Shown in pieces: positions 16,402 through 24,855 of a stretch of 64,000 nucleotides of DNA (its first letter is position 1; the number at the start of each line of letters is the position of its first letter). The notes below the pieces were generated by a model that saw only the letters and a program-made list of their open reading frames with translations, ran no database searches and was not told the origin of the DNA. Source of the stretch: CAYTBN01 sp964436045 (lineage in GTDB: Bacteria > Myxococcota_A > UBA796 > UBA9615 > CAYRNR01). Where the stretch lies: positions 62,001 to 126,000 of the forward strand of contig CAYTBN010000013.1 in the NCBI GenBank assembly GCA_964436045.1. The letters are read 5' to 3'. Both the position numbers and the translations under genes were made by a program.

Positions 16402-18555
16402 TCAGTTCGTGTTCGGATCCGGCACGACCGTCGTGTCCCAGCGGAAGTTGTCGATGAAGACCACCGAGTCGTAGATCCCGTCGCCTTCGTCCCAGACCGA
16501 GAACTTCAGGGTGATCGTCTCGCCGGGGGTGACCGGGGCGGTGGTGGTCAGCCAGCCGGTGGCACCGGCGTCGTTGGTGTAGCCCGAGGCGCCGTAGCAG
16601 GGGGTCTGGGAGACGCCGGGGACGACGCCGAAGCCCTGCCCCGAGAAACCCTCGATGTTGTACATGGTCGCGCAGTCGTTGACGACGAAGAAGTTGGAGT
16701 TGACGGTGATCGGCTTGCCGTTGCCGTCGAACGAGATGTTGCCCTCGGGGATCCCGTCACCGTCGTGGTCCGGGTAGGACGCCGGGTCCAGCGCGGTGCT
16801 CTCCAGGTACATCTCGAACGTGTCGTTGTACTCGGTGCAGACCCACTCCTCGTACTCGGTGGACACGAACATGAAGTCGATCAGGAACGAGTAGGTGTTG
16901 GGGGGCACCTCGAGCGTCAGGTTGAGCCAGCTCAGGTTGTACTTCGTGTCGTAGCCCTCGGGCGGCGGGCTGTTGCAGTCCACGCCCTGGCCGGTGAAGT
17001 CCCACTCGCTGGTCGCGGTGCCGGTGTCGACGCCGTACTGGGCGGGGTTCTCGTGCATCACCCCGGTGTGCAAGCCGAACAGGTAGCACCCGTTCTGCGG
17101 GGCGATGGCGTTGCCGTAGCTGGTGACCATGTTGTACTGGCTTGCCGATCCCCCCGAGGACTCGGCCAGAAGCCCGTAGCAGACGTCCATCGCGTCGGCG
17201 AAGTTGCCCTGTGGCGGGCAGTCGCAAGCCGAAGGCTCGTCGACCAGGCCGTCGCAGTCGTTGTCGGTGACGTCGCCGGGGACCTCGTACGCGCCGGGGT
17301 AGATGTCCGCGTAGTAGTCGTTGCAGTCGCCGTCGCAGGACGAGTAGCCATCGCCGTCGTTGTCCATGGGGTTCATCACCCCGTCGTTGTCGTTGCAGTC
17401 GTTCCCCCCCGAGGCGATGGACGCGTAGCCGTCGTGGTCCGCGTCCACGCCGTCGAGGCCGTCGCAGTTCTGGTCGACGCCGTCGCCCACGCTGTCGGCG
17501 GCGCTCGGATAGCGGGTCGGATCGTTATCGTCGCAGTCCCCGTCGCAGGTCGACGCGCCGTCCCCGTCCAGGTCGTAGGAGGTCAGGCTGGCGTCGTTGT
17601 CGTCGCAGTCGGAGCAGGAAGGATCCCCATCCGCGTCCAGGTCCTGCTCGATCCAGGGCAGCACCCCGTCACAGTCGCTGTCGACCCCGTCGCAGATCTC
17701 CGCCGCGCCCGGGTAGATGTTCGGATCGTTGTCGTCGCAGTCCCCCTGGCACATGGTGATGCCGTCGCCGTCGGCGTCGGCGCCGAATCCCTCGTCCACC
17801 TGGCCGTCGCAGTTGTTGTCCAGGTTGTCGCACTGCTCTGGCGCACCGGGGTAGGTCAGGGGATCGAAGTCGTCGCAGTCGTCGAGGCAGGCGAGCGCGC
17901 CATCGCCATCGTTGTCGGCTTCGCCGGCGTCCACCCCGCCGTCACAATCGTTGTCGTACCCGTCGCACAGTTCCGGGGCGGCCGGGTAGGTATCCGGGTC
18001 GGCGTCGTCGCAGTCGCCGTCGCAGGGGCTATGGCCATCCGCGTCCGCGTCGCCCGGATGGAGGCTGGCGTCCCCGTCGTCACAATCCCCGTCGCAGATG
18101 GCGAACCCGTCGCCGTCGCCATCCGTCTCGTTCAGCGGCACGAGACCATCGCAGTTGTTGTCGATCCCGTCGCAGAACTCCTGGGCGCCGGGGTTGATGT
18201 AGGCGTCGGTGTCGTCGCAGTCCCCGTCGCAGGTGGAGTGGCCGTCTCCGTCCGCGTCCGCCGGCGTCAGGCTCGGATCGTTGTCGTCGCAGTCGCCGTC
18301 GGCGACCGTGTAGCCGTCCCCGTCCTGATCGACGGGGTTCGTGGTGTCGTCGTCTCCCGTGGAGTCGTCGTCCCCGGTCACGTCGTCGTCGCCGCTCGTG
18401 TCGTCGTCCCCGGTAGCGTCGTCGTCCCCGGCGTCGTCGTTGTCGTCGTCGTCTCCCGGCGTCCACCCTCCCGGCGGACAACCGGCGCCTCCGGCCAGGA
18501 CCAGACCGAGAAGAACGAACAGGGCAAGGGGGGCGCGGGAGCCACGGGTCCACAT
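16402..18555 (-). CDS. MopE-like Cys/Asp repeat lipoprotein with choice-of-anchor L domain
   Basis: The protein has 717 residues. ATG 18555 has GGAGG and starts a lipoprotein signal ending AGGAGC, followed by a linker of about 45 residues built of GDDD units. Then come about 14 putative metal-binding MopE-type repeats, each with the pattern DGDGxxxxDGDCDD and CDGxDNxCDG. The C-terminal third is a choice-of-anchor L-like beta domain (FVSTEYEEWVCTEYNDTFEM, ITVNSNFFVVNDC) ending in FIDNFRWD. It is probably a surface calcium- or copper-binding adhesin. The opposite strand is open along most of the gene only because of the skewed codons. Confidence 0.85.
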   Translation of the reverse strand: MWTRGSRAPLALFVLLGLVLAGGAGCPPGGWTPGDDDDNDDAGDDDATGDDDTSGDDDVTGDDDSTGDDDTTNPVDQDGDGYTVADGDCDDNDPSLTPADADGDGHSTCDGDCDDTDAYINPGAQEFCDGIDNNCDGLVPLNETDGDGDGFAICDGDCDDGDASLHPGDADADGHSPCDGDCDDADPDTYPAAPELCDGYDNDCDGGVDAGEADNDGDGALACLDDCDDFDPLTYPGAPEQCDNLDNNCDGQVDEGFGADADGDGITMCQGDCDDNDPNIYPGAAEICDGVDSDCDGVLPWIEQDLDADGDPSCSDCDDNDASLTSYDLDGDGASTCDGDCDDNDPTRYPSAADSVGDGVDQNCDGLDGVDADHDGYASIASGGNDCNDNDGVMNPMDNDGDGYSSCDGDCNDYYADIYPGAYEVPGDVTDNDCDGLVDEPSACDCPPQGNFADAMDVCYGLLAESSGGSASQYNMVTSYGNAIAPQNGCYLFGLHTGVMHENPAQYGVDTGTATSEWDFTGQGVDCNSPPPEGYDTKYNLSWLNLTLEVPPNTYSFLIDFMFVSTEYEEWVCTEYNDTFEMYLESTALDPASYPDHDGDGIPEGNISFDGNGKPITVNSNFFVVNDCATMYNIEGFSGQGFGVVPGVSQTPCYGASGYTNDAGATGWLTTTAPVTPGETITLKFSVWDEGDGIYDSVVFIDNFRWDTTVVPDPNTN

Positions 18556-18616
18556 CGGAACCTCCAGGGAGCCGGGAGCGCGACCTTCTCGAGTCAGGCG
18601 AACTTCCCTCGATCGG

Positions 18617-18645
18617 AACCTATCGACCACCTGGGGGTGGGTCAA
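18617..18645 (-). promoter_or_regulatory. Candidate sigma-70 promoter for the MopE-like lipoprotein
   Basis: On the minus strand TTGACC is followed after exactly 17 bp by TAGGTT, about 60 bp before the ATG of the lipoprotein gene. The -35 matches five of six consensus bases; the -10 is weaker. It lies in the 94-bp gap between the histidine kinase stop and the lipoprotein start. Confidence 0.4.
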
Positions 18646-18649
18646 GGAA

Positions 18650-19978
18650 TCACACTCGAGGGTCGGCCTCCGGGGGGGCGCCGCCGACCCCGTCCCGCAG
18701 GGTGAAATGGAAGGTCGATCCATCGCCTGGCGTGGACTCGAGCCAGATGCGGCCACCGTGCCGCTCGACGATCCGGCGACAGACGGTCAGGCCGATGCCG
18801 CTGCCCGGGTACTCGCCGATTCCGTGCAACCGCTTGAACACCTCGAACACCTTGCCAGCGTAGTCCATGTCGATGCCGATCCCGTTGTCGCGCACGGTCA
18901 GTTGCCAGCCGGTGGCGTGTTCGACCGCGCCAAGGTGGATCTCGGGAGCGCGCTCGCCGCGGAACTTGATCGCGTTGCCCACCAGGTTCTGCAGCAGCTG
19001 GACCAACTGCGTCTCGTCACCCAGCACCGTGGGCATGGGATCGGCGGTGACCGTCGCGTTCGCTTCGGTGATGGCCGCATGGAGGTTGCCCAGAACGGCG
19101 TCCAGCGCCGTCTGCAGGTCGACCGCGACCATCGGGCGGCCGCGGGTCCCCACCCGGGAGTACGTCAGCAGATCGGTGATGAGCGTGCGCATCCGGCCGG
19201 AGCCATTCACAGCAAGATCGATGTACTGGTTGGCTCGCTCGTCCAGCTGATCCGCGTATCGGCGCTGGAGCAGCTGGACAAATCCGGTCACGGTTCGCAG
19301 CGGCTCCTGCAGGTCGTGAGAGACGACGTGGGCGAACTGGGTCAGGTCGTCATTCGATTGTTCGAGCTCGGCCGAGCGCTTGCGCAGGGCGGCCTCGGTC
19401 TGCTGGATCGTCGTCATCGCGTGGGCGTTGCTCACCGCGAGTCCGCAGATCCCGACGATCCCCAGGGCCAGGTTCAGGTAGTCGCCGCGGTGCTCGGGGA
19501 ACGGAAAGGACTCGACTCCAACGATCCCCAGCGTCTCGCCAGCGGCGCTGACGCGCAGACAGAAACCGCTCTTCGTCTGGGCGTACGATGCGCCGTCCTC
19601 CAGCAGCTCCACGTACCGCGCACAGCGGTCCGCGTCGCCGTCATCGGGGCTGAAGGTGGTCGGGGGACCGGGTTCGTCCCCCACCATCGGCACGTACAGC
19701 ACGTGCCGCGCTCCGAACAGCATCGTGAACAGCTCGGCGATGGTCCGGCTCGCCTCCTCTTCGCTCATGATCTTGGTCAGCGAGCCGAGCAGATCGAAGG
19801 CCATCGAGTAGTCGGCCAGTCGCCTGTCGGCAGACGGGGAGGCGCCCTCGGATCCAGCCTGGAGCAGCGCCAGCCGCCACCGCTGGACGATTCGCTCGAC
19901 CTCCAGTGTCAGGTATCCGAGTCCAACCGGGACCGTCTCGACCGGCAGCTCCAGGAAATCACCGAACTCGGCGAGCAC
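18650..19978 (-). CDS. Soluble sensor histidine kinase linked to corrinoid/URO-D genes
   Basis: The 442-residue protein has no membrane segment. From the likely GTG start at 19978 come a helical region (LAEFGDFLELPVETVPVGLG), a linker, and a GAF-like sensor region (about 55-185). A coiled-coil region leads to HisKA with SHDLQEPLR (His221), then HATPase with NLVGNAIKF, DNGIGID and GSGIGLTV. The frame is open far upstream, overlapping the truncated URO-D gene in another frame by about 70 bp, so the true start is uncertain; an ATG at residue 59 is another option. No response regulator is adjacent. Phosphorylation is probably controlled by the corrinoid or methyltransferase partner (inference). 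Confidence 0.82.
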   Translation of the reverse strand: MLAEFGDFLELPVETVPVGLGYLTLEVERIVQRWRLALLQAGSEGASPSADRRLADYSMAFDLLGSLTKIMSEEEASRTIAELFTMLFGARHVLYVPMVGDEPGPPTTFSPDDGDADRCARYVELLEDGASYAQTKSGFCLRVSAAGETLGIVGVESFPFPEHRGDYLNLALGIVGICGLAVSNAHAMTTIQQTEAALRKRSAELEQSNDDLTQFAHVVSHDLQEPLRTVTGFVQLLQRRYADQLDERANQYIDLAVNGSGRMRTLITDLLTYSRVGTRGRPMVAVDLQTALDAVLGNLHAAITEANATVTADPMPTVLGDETQLVQLLQNLVGNAIKFRGERAPEIHLGAVEHATGWQLTVRDNGIGIDMDYAGKVFEVFKRLHGIGEYPGSGIGLTVCRRIVERHGGRIWLESTPGDGSTFHFTLRDGVGGAPPEADPRV

Positions 19979-20589
19979 ACGGGATCGGTGTAGGAGATGG
20001 CCGTCGCGCCCGCGGCCAGCTGGGCATTGGACCACTCCACGCAGTACGCCTCGTTGATGCGCAGCAGGCGATCCAGCAGTTCGGGTCTGTCGTGCATCAG
20101 ATCCAGGTAGGCCTCGAAGCCCATCTGCATCACGGGCAACGAGAACGGCGCGATCGAGACTCCCATGATCGGCACTGCGTCGCCCACGCGCGCCCGCAGC
20201 TGCTCGATCACCGCCAGGATCCGCTGCAGGATCGGGGAGTCGGCCACGGCCGGCGGCGCGAGTCGTTCGATCTCCTCCGGTGCCCTGATCACCGGTGCTC
20301 CCCCGTTGGGCGGACCATCCCCGCGGAACAGGGTCTCGCCCCCCCACGCCTCCAGCTCCTGGGAGGCGTACATGAATCCGAACAGGGCGTCGTGTCGGTA
20401 GCGCTGCCGCAGACGCAGCTGGCCCTCGACCACGTACTCCGCCCGTGAGAAGTACTCGCGGATCGGCAGGCCGAGCAGCCGGGCACCCTGAAGGATCGTG
20501 GGCAGCAGGAATGGGACCCGATCGGGCTCCTGATGGCCGAGCGTGGTGCCGATCCGCTCCGATGACGTCATTCCCTTCGATTCGCTCAT
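19909..20589 (-). CDS. URO-D family (MtaA-like) corrinoid methyltransferase, C-terminally truncated
   Basis: ATG 20589 overlaps the stop of the corrinoid protein gene (ATGA). The N-terminal two thirds of a URO-D TIM barrel are clear: MTSSERI, the EPDRVPFLL opening common to methylcobamide:CoM-type methyltransferases, EAYLDLMHDRPELLDRLL, and AISYTDPVCSP. Directly after this conserved DPV segment the sequence degenerates and stops after 226 residues, whereas family members run to about 340. The lost part includes the C-terminal catalytic/zinc region. The histidine kinase frame opens at the same place. Either a deletion fused two genes, or a sequencing error or frameshift is involved. Confidence 0.72.
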   Translation of the reverse strand: MSESKGMTSSERIGTTLGHQEPDRVPFLLPTILQGARLLGLPIREYFSRAEYVVEGQLRLRQRYRHDALFGFMYASQELEAWGGETLFRGDGPPNGGAPVIRAPEEIERLAPPAVADSPILQRILAVIEQLRARVGDAVPIMGVSIAPFSLPVMQMGFEAYLDLMHDRPELLDRLLRINEAYCVEWSNAQLAAGATAISYTDPVCSPSSVISWSCRSRRSRLDSDT

Positions 20590-21230
20590 GGGGTCGCCCC
20601 CAGCGCTCGATGGACCAGGGCGATGGCGTCGCTGGCCGAGTGGCCCACCAGCTCGACCCCGACCTCGCCGGGCAGGCGCTCGTCGAAACGAAAGGGAGCC
20701 CCGCCGGCGATCACGGCGGGCGGCGATTCCCACCCGGAAAACACCGTCATCAGTTCGCGAATGCGCAGGGCGGCCGGGAGCATCAGTACCGAGACCAGCA
20801 ACACACGCAGGCCGTCGTTCCGCGCGTGCTCCGCGGCTTGCGCGAGGCTACCCTGGCCGTAGTTCTTCACGTCGAGCCCACTGGCGCGCAGGGCGGAGTG
20901 GACGATGCGCAGTCCCAGCAGGTGGTGATCCTCGAGGGCGATGAACCCGATGGGTGGTTGGTCGACGTCGACCGCCCGCCCGTGTGGTAGCAGTTCCTCG
21001 ACCAGCTCTTCGGCGATCCGGCTGGCCATGTAAACCTGGGAGAGCGAGACACTGCCCTCCTCCCAGCGAAGGCCGATCTCCTCGAGCGTCGGCACCACCA
21101 GCCCCTCGATCCGATCGAAGGTGCTGCCAACGTCCTCCACCACGAGTTCGCGCGCCGACACTCGGTCGATGGCCAGCAGCGCTTCACGTAGCCGACGACG
21201 CCGATCTCGATCCGACGGTTGCACGGCCAT
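20586..21230 (-). CDS. Corrinoid (vitamin B12)-binding protein, MtaC/MtbC-like
   Basis: The 214-residue protein has a four-helix cap (about residues 10-85: VVPTLEEIGLRWEEGSVSLS) and a Rossmann cobalamin-binding domain with the DxHxxG motif (Asp101, His103, Gly106), where the His coordinates cobalt. The later IAGGAPF corresponds to the usual GG nucleotide-tail contact. ATG 21230 has GGGGGAGA. It is the first gene of an operon with the URO-D-type protein and the histidine kinase. Corrinoid proteins of this kind carry a methyl group for methyltransferases; here the kinase partner suggests sensing rather than growth metabolism (inference). Confidence 0.88.
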   Translation of the reverse strand: MAVQPSDRDRRRRLREALLAIDRVSARELVVEDVGSTFDRIEGLVVPTLEEIGLRWEEGSVSLSQVYMASRIAEELVEELLPHGRAVDVDQPPIGFIALEDHHLLGLRIVHSALRASGLDVKNYGQGSLAQAAEHARNDGLRVLLVSVLMLPAALRIRELMTVFSGWESPPAVIAGGAPFRFDERLPGEVGVELVGHSASDAIALVHRALGATP

Positions 21231-21291
21231 TGGCCGCTCTCCCCCGATACCCTCGGCGACCCCTCGCCCGCCACGACCATACCGCGCAGAG

Positions 21292-23679
21292 TCAATCTGT
21301 AGTTGACGATCCGGCCGATGGGGGCGGGTGGTACTCGAGCGCCGCGACCCCTGCGGCAGGGGACGCCAGCCACAGCTCGTCCCGGCCGTCGCCGTCCAGG
21401 TCTGCGATGGCCAGGTCCCCCTCGGTCGGGAGGACGAGACGGAACAGCAACTCGCCGTCGGATGACAGGCCCAGGACCCGGCGCGTGTCGAGCAACACCA
21501 CGGTCTCGTCGGTCCCGTCTCCGTCCAGGTCGCCGCTGTCGGCGGCCCGCAGCGGGGCGCCCAGGAGCAGCGCCTCACCCGCGCGCTCCAGGTGGCTGGC
21601 TTTCAGTGGCAGCGTGGCGAGGTCGATGGACTGGCTGCCCGCGACCACTTCGAGTCCATCCGGGCGCAGGCGGCCGACCGCGGGGGCGTTGCCCCGGGTA
21701 CCCAGGGGCACCAGGTCCCAGGTCACGGCCTCGTCGCCGCCGGACCACAGTTCGGCGCCGGTTGCGTCGTAGGCCTGCAGCGGTCGGCGACCGCCCGGAC
21801 CGACCACGAGCTGCGAGCCGGATACGGTGACGGCGGCCACGCGGGTATCGAACTTCAAGGTCGCCGGTTCGTGGTCCGAATAGAGGAGCGTCACGTGTTT
21901 CTTGGCCACGGCGATCCAGGTGTCGTCGGGTAGGGCGAGCACGTCCTGGACCTTGTACGGAGAGGTCCGCTCGGCCGCCTCGTCCAGGCCGTCGATGTCC
22001 ACGGGCAACAGCCGGCCGGTGGTGGTGCCCACCAGCAGGCGTTCCTCCTCGCCGGGGAGCGGCGCCAGAGCACGGGCGCCGGTCAGGGCGTGGAAACGGG
22101 CAAGCTTCAGCCGTTCATCCCCGACCTCCACCGACAGCAGGAACGGCGACGCGCTTGCACCGTTGGCCAGCTCGGCCAGCAGTGCCTCCTGTTCGCCGGC
22201 CGACGCCTGGGACCACCCCTGGTTCATCCGGGCGATCAACCCGTCGCTGTCCAGTACGTAGGAACGGGGGATCGACTGCAGCCCGAGGGCGCGCGTCAGC
22301 GCCCTATCGCGGTCGTGGCCCATCGGGAAGGTCCAGCCGGCCGCCCGGGCGTGGGCGACACCTGCGGCGCGCTCCTCCATCACGTTGATCGCCAGCACCC
22401 CGACACCCTGCTCCTGCAGCGTGGGGTAGACCTCGGCGAGGTGGGCCAGTTCGGACTTGCAGGGACCGCACCACGAAGCCCACAGGGCGATCAGCAGGGG
22501 GCGGCCACGCAGGTCTTGCAGGGCGATGGAACCCTCGCCCTCCAGGGCCGGCATGGTGAAATCGGGGAATGGCTCGGCGTGTAGCGGGAACGCCGGGCGG
22601 GGGGGCGGCGGCGGCGAGCCCCCCAGGGCGGTCAGGGCCTCGGCGGTGCCGTCGTCGTGGCGGTATGCCAGCCGGGCGGCGAGCACGGCGCGGGCGGCCT
22701 CCGGATCGTCGCGGGCGGCCAGCACCTCGGCTCGCGAGCGCGCCAGCCGGGAGTGGCCGTCCACGACCCGGCGATCCAGCTCGTCGCCACCGTCGCCGAT
22801 CCAGATCAGGGTCGGGGCCGGCCACGCCTCGAGGGCTGCGGCAGTGGCGGCGTCGGCGGCGGGCAGATCGCCGTCGAGCAGCGCCGCCGCACCCAGCGCC
22901 CGCTGGAGCCAGGGGTGTTCGCGATGTTCGGCGGGGGCAAGCTCCAGGCCATCCAGCGCCCGCTGGCGGGCGAGCTTTGGCCGCGGTGGCTCGACGGCCA
23001 GCAGGAAGTCGGCGATGCGGCGCTGGTAGCGGGGTTCGTCGGCCAGGTCGATGTCGGCGGCTGGCAGCACGTCGGCCAGCGCGACGTCCGTGGCCTCGGC
23101 TCCGCCCATGCGCTGGAGGCTGCCGAGGGCGCCTAGCACGACAGGCTCGCGGATCGGCGCGTCTCCCCGTTCGGTCAGATAGGCGGACCACACCTCGCGG
23201 ACCCGGTCGGGGCCGGCGTCCTCGTCCAGCCTGCCGAACCGCTTGGAGGCGCGCTGGTGTGCGGGCGCCGCCTGCAGCTCGGCCTCGTCCCGCAGACCGG
23301 CGATGGTGGCGTCGTCGGGCCGTTCGATGCGGTCGACGATGATCTCGGTCTCGCTGGCGGCGCGTCGGACCAGCAGGGTCAGCTGGGTCCCCGCCACGCC
23401 TGCGATGGCGTCACGGACGCCGGGGATGTCCAGCTCACCCAGTGGCGCCCCACCGGCCGCCAACAGCAGATCCCCCCGCCGCAATCCTGCGGCCTCGGCG
23501 GGCATCCCCGGGAGCACGAGCTTGACGAAGGCGCCCTCTTCCCGGGGCTGGAAGACGATGCCGATCCACCCCGGCCCGGGTTCCCTTTCGCTCGCCAGCG
23601 CGGATCCGGTCGAGGTCAGCGCGGCCAGGAGGACGAGCAGACCGATGGCATGGGGGGGGGCGTGTGGGCGCTGGATCAC
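21292..23679 (-). CDS. Secreted PDZ-thioredoxin (TlpA-like) multidomain protein
   Basis: The protein has 795 residues: signal peptide ending SALASE, PDZ domain at about 35-120 (AEAAGLRRGDLLL), then a helical Ala-rich, TPR-like region (150-350). A TlpA/ResA-type thioredoxin domain (about 365-510) has WCGPC (Cys404, Cys407) and the SIPRSYVLDSDG segment. The C-terminal beta-propeller-like part has FG-GAP-style Asp motifs (DLDGDGTDE, DLDGDGRDE). It is probably a periplasmic thiol reductant acting on a client that the PDZ or propeller domain selects. GTG start overlaps the upstream lipoprotein stop (GTGA). A run of nine C lies in the signal peptide codons (23652-23660). Confidence 0.85.
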   Translation of the reverse strand: MIQRPHAPPHAIGLLVLLAALTSTGSALASEREPGPGWIGIVFQPREEGAFVKLVLPGMPAEAAGLRRGDLLLAAGGAPLGELDIPGVRDAIAGVAGTQLTLLVRRAASETEIIVDRIERPDDATIAGLRDEAELQAAPAHQRASKRFGRLDEDAGPDRVREVWSAYLTERGDAPIREPVVLGALGSLQRMGGAEATDVALADVLPAADIDLADEPRYQRRIADFLLAVEPPRPKLARQRALDGLELAPAEHREHPWLQRALGAAALLDGDLPAADAATAAALEAWPAPTLIWIGDGGDELDRRVVDGHSRLARSRAEVLAARDDPEAARAVLAARLAYRHDDGTAEALTALGGSPPPPPRPAFPLHAEPFPDFTMPALEGEGSIALQDLRGRPLLIALWASWCGPCKSELAHLAEVYPTLQEQGVGVLAINVMEERAAGVAHARAAGWTFPMGHDRDRALTRALGLQSIPRSYVLDSDGLIARMNQGWSQASAGEQEALLAELANGASASPFLLSVEVGDERLKLARFHALTGARALAPLPGEEERLLVGTTTGRLLPVDIDGLDEAAERTSPYKVQDVLALPDDTWIAVAKKHVTLLYSDHEPATLKFDTRVAAVTVSGSQLVVGPGGRRPLQAYDATGAELWSGGDEAVTWDLVPLGTRGNAPAVGRLRPDGLEVVAGSQSIDLATLPLKASHLERAGEALLLGAPLRAADSGDLDGDGTDETVVLLDTRRVLGLSSDGELLFRLVLPTEGDLAIADLDGDGRDELWLASPAAGVAALEYHPPPSAGSSTTD

Positions 23680-24770
23680 GGTGAGTGGCGGGCCCAGTCG
23701 GGGATCCGGTAGCCGTGTTCAGCGTCTTCGCTGCTGAACGGCGTGGGAGCGCCGGTGACCAGCATCGCGGTACCGGTGAACTGGAGCAGGGCGGTGAACA
23801 GCGCTCCGTCGTCCTCGTGGGTGTAGGCGATGCGGGTGCTGGCGTTGGCACAGGCCATGTCGCCGAAGGCACCGTCGTCGGGCAGGTCCAGGGACGAAGT
23901 GACGTCCGAGTAGGTCTTGTACTCCGCCCACACGGTCCGCACCCGGCGCGCTCCCTCATCGTCCTCGTCCGAGACCAGCACGAAGTCGCTGTCGGAGAAG
24001 AAGCAGGGCGCCCGGTAGCTGGGGTCACCCTCCTGGGAGTAGATCACACTCTTGCTGGCTCCCTCGTCGTCCATCACCACGATCACGTCGTACGGAGTCT
24101 GCGGCGGATACTCCCGCACCGTGTGGGCCACGTAGACGATCTCGTTGCCTGTGGGAGCCCAGTTGGGCCAGGTCTCGCCGATGCTGACCACGGTGACCCC
24201 GGAACCGGGTAGGGTCAGCACCTCGTCAGCGGTGGTCAGCTGGGTGATCTCCGAACTCTCCGGATCGGTGATGAAGATACTCTCGCGGACCTCGTCGCCG
24301 GTCACGTCGTAGGCGAACGCCGAGAACACGATCTCCTCGTTGACCGGCGAGCCGTCGACCGCCGTGGCGCCTGGTGCTTCGCTCATCGAGGTCACCCGCG
24401 CCAGATCCGTACCGTCCATGACGTCACAGATGTACACGTCGTTCACGCCACCAGCGTCCGACGTGCCCACCAGCAGCGCCTTGGTTCCGGGAAATCCCAG
24501 GGACACGTCCTCGAATGAATCGAGTCCGGATTCCACCACCCTCCAGTCGTCGCCCGTGTCCGGGTTGACCAGCGCGTAGCGGCTGTCATCCACCGCGGCG
24601 ATCACGAAGGAGATCGGAGCGGGGGGCACGGTGTCGTCGTCGCCGGCCGAGTCGTCATCGCCGGAGTCGTCGTCGTCGCCGGTGAAGTCGTCATCGTCGC
24701 CGGGACAGCCGATGGCCAGCAACGTCGACAGAACCAGGGTGGCGAGGAGGCAGGGTCGGAGGCAATTCAT
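23676..24770 (-). CDS. TolB-like beta-propeller lipoprotein
   Basis: ATG 24770 gives a signal ending LLAIGC, an acidic linker (GDDDDFTGDDDDSGDDD) and then about 300 residues of repeated beta-strand blocks: DSRYALVNPDTGDDWRVV, NDVYICDVMDGTDLARV, WPNWAPTGNEIVYVA. The ITDPESSEITQLTTADEVLT block is typical of TolB/PD40 propellers. It has 364 residues. It overlaps the PDZ-thioredoxin gene by 4 bp, so the two are co-expressed and may form one periplasmic unit. There is no enzyme motif. Confidence 0.75.
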   Translation of the reverse strand: MNCLRPCLLATLVLSTLLAIGCPGDDDDFTGDDDDSGDDDSAGDDDTVPPAPISFVIAAVDDSRYALVNPDTGDDWRVVESGLDSFEDVSLGFPGTKALLVGTSDAGGVNDVYICDVMDGTDLARVTSMSEAPGATAVDGSPVNEEIVFSAFAYDVTGDEVRESIFITDPESSEITQLTTADEVLTLPGSGVTVVSIGETWPNWAPTGNEIVYVAHTVREYPPQTPYDVIVVMDDEGASKSVIYSQEGDPSYRAPCFFSDSDFVLVSDEDDEGARRVRTVWAEYKTYSDVTSSLDLPDDGAFGDMACANASTRIAYTHEDDGALFTALLQFTGTAMLVTGAPTPFSSEDAEHGYRIPDWARHSP

Positions 24771-24855
24771 GGGGGCATGATAGCGCGGGTGTCGGTCGAC
24801 ACGGTGGGGCAACCCCGGCGGGGCATCCCCGGAGGACAGTGCCGTGTTCCGGGCG

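Noticed and set aside
16381..18705. Very long open frame opposite the MopE-like lipoprotein gene
   Set aside because: It is a shadow created by the repeated GAC/GAT-rich codons of the real gene; the product is a Val/Ala/Arg low-complexity chain with no ribosome site.
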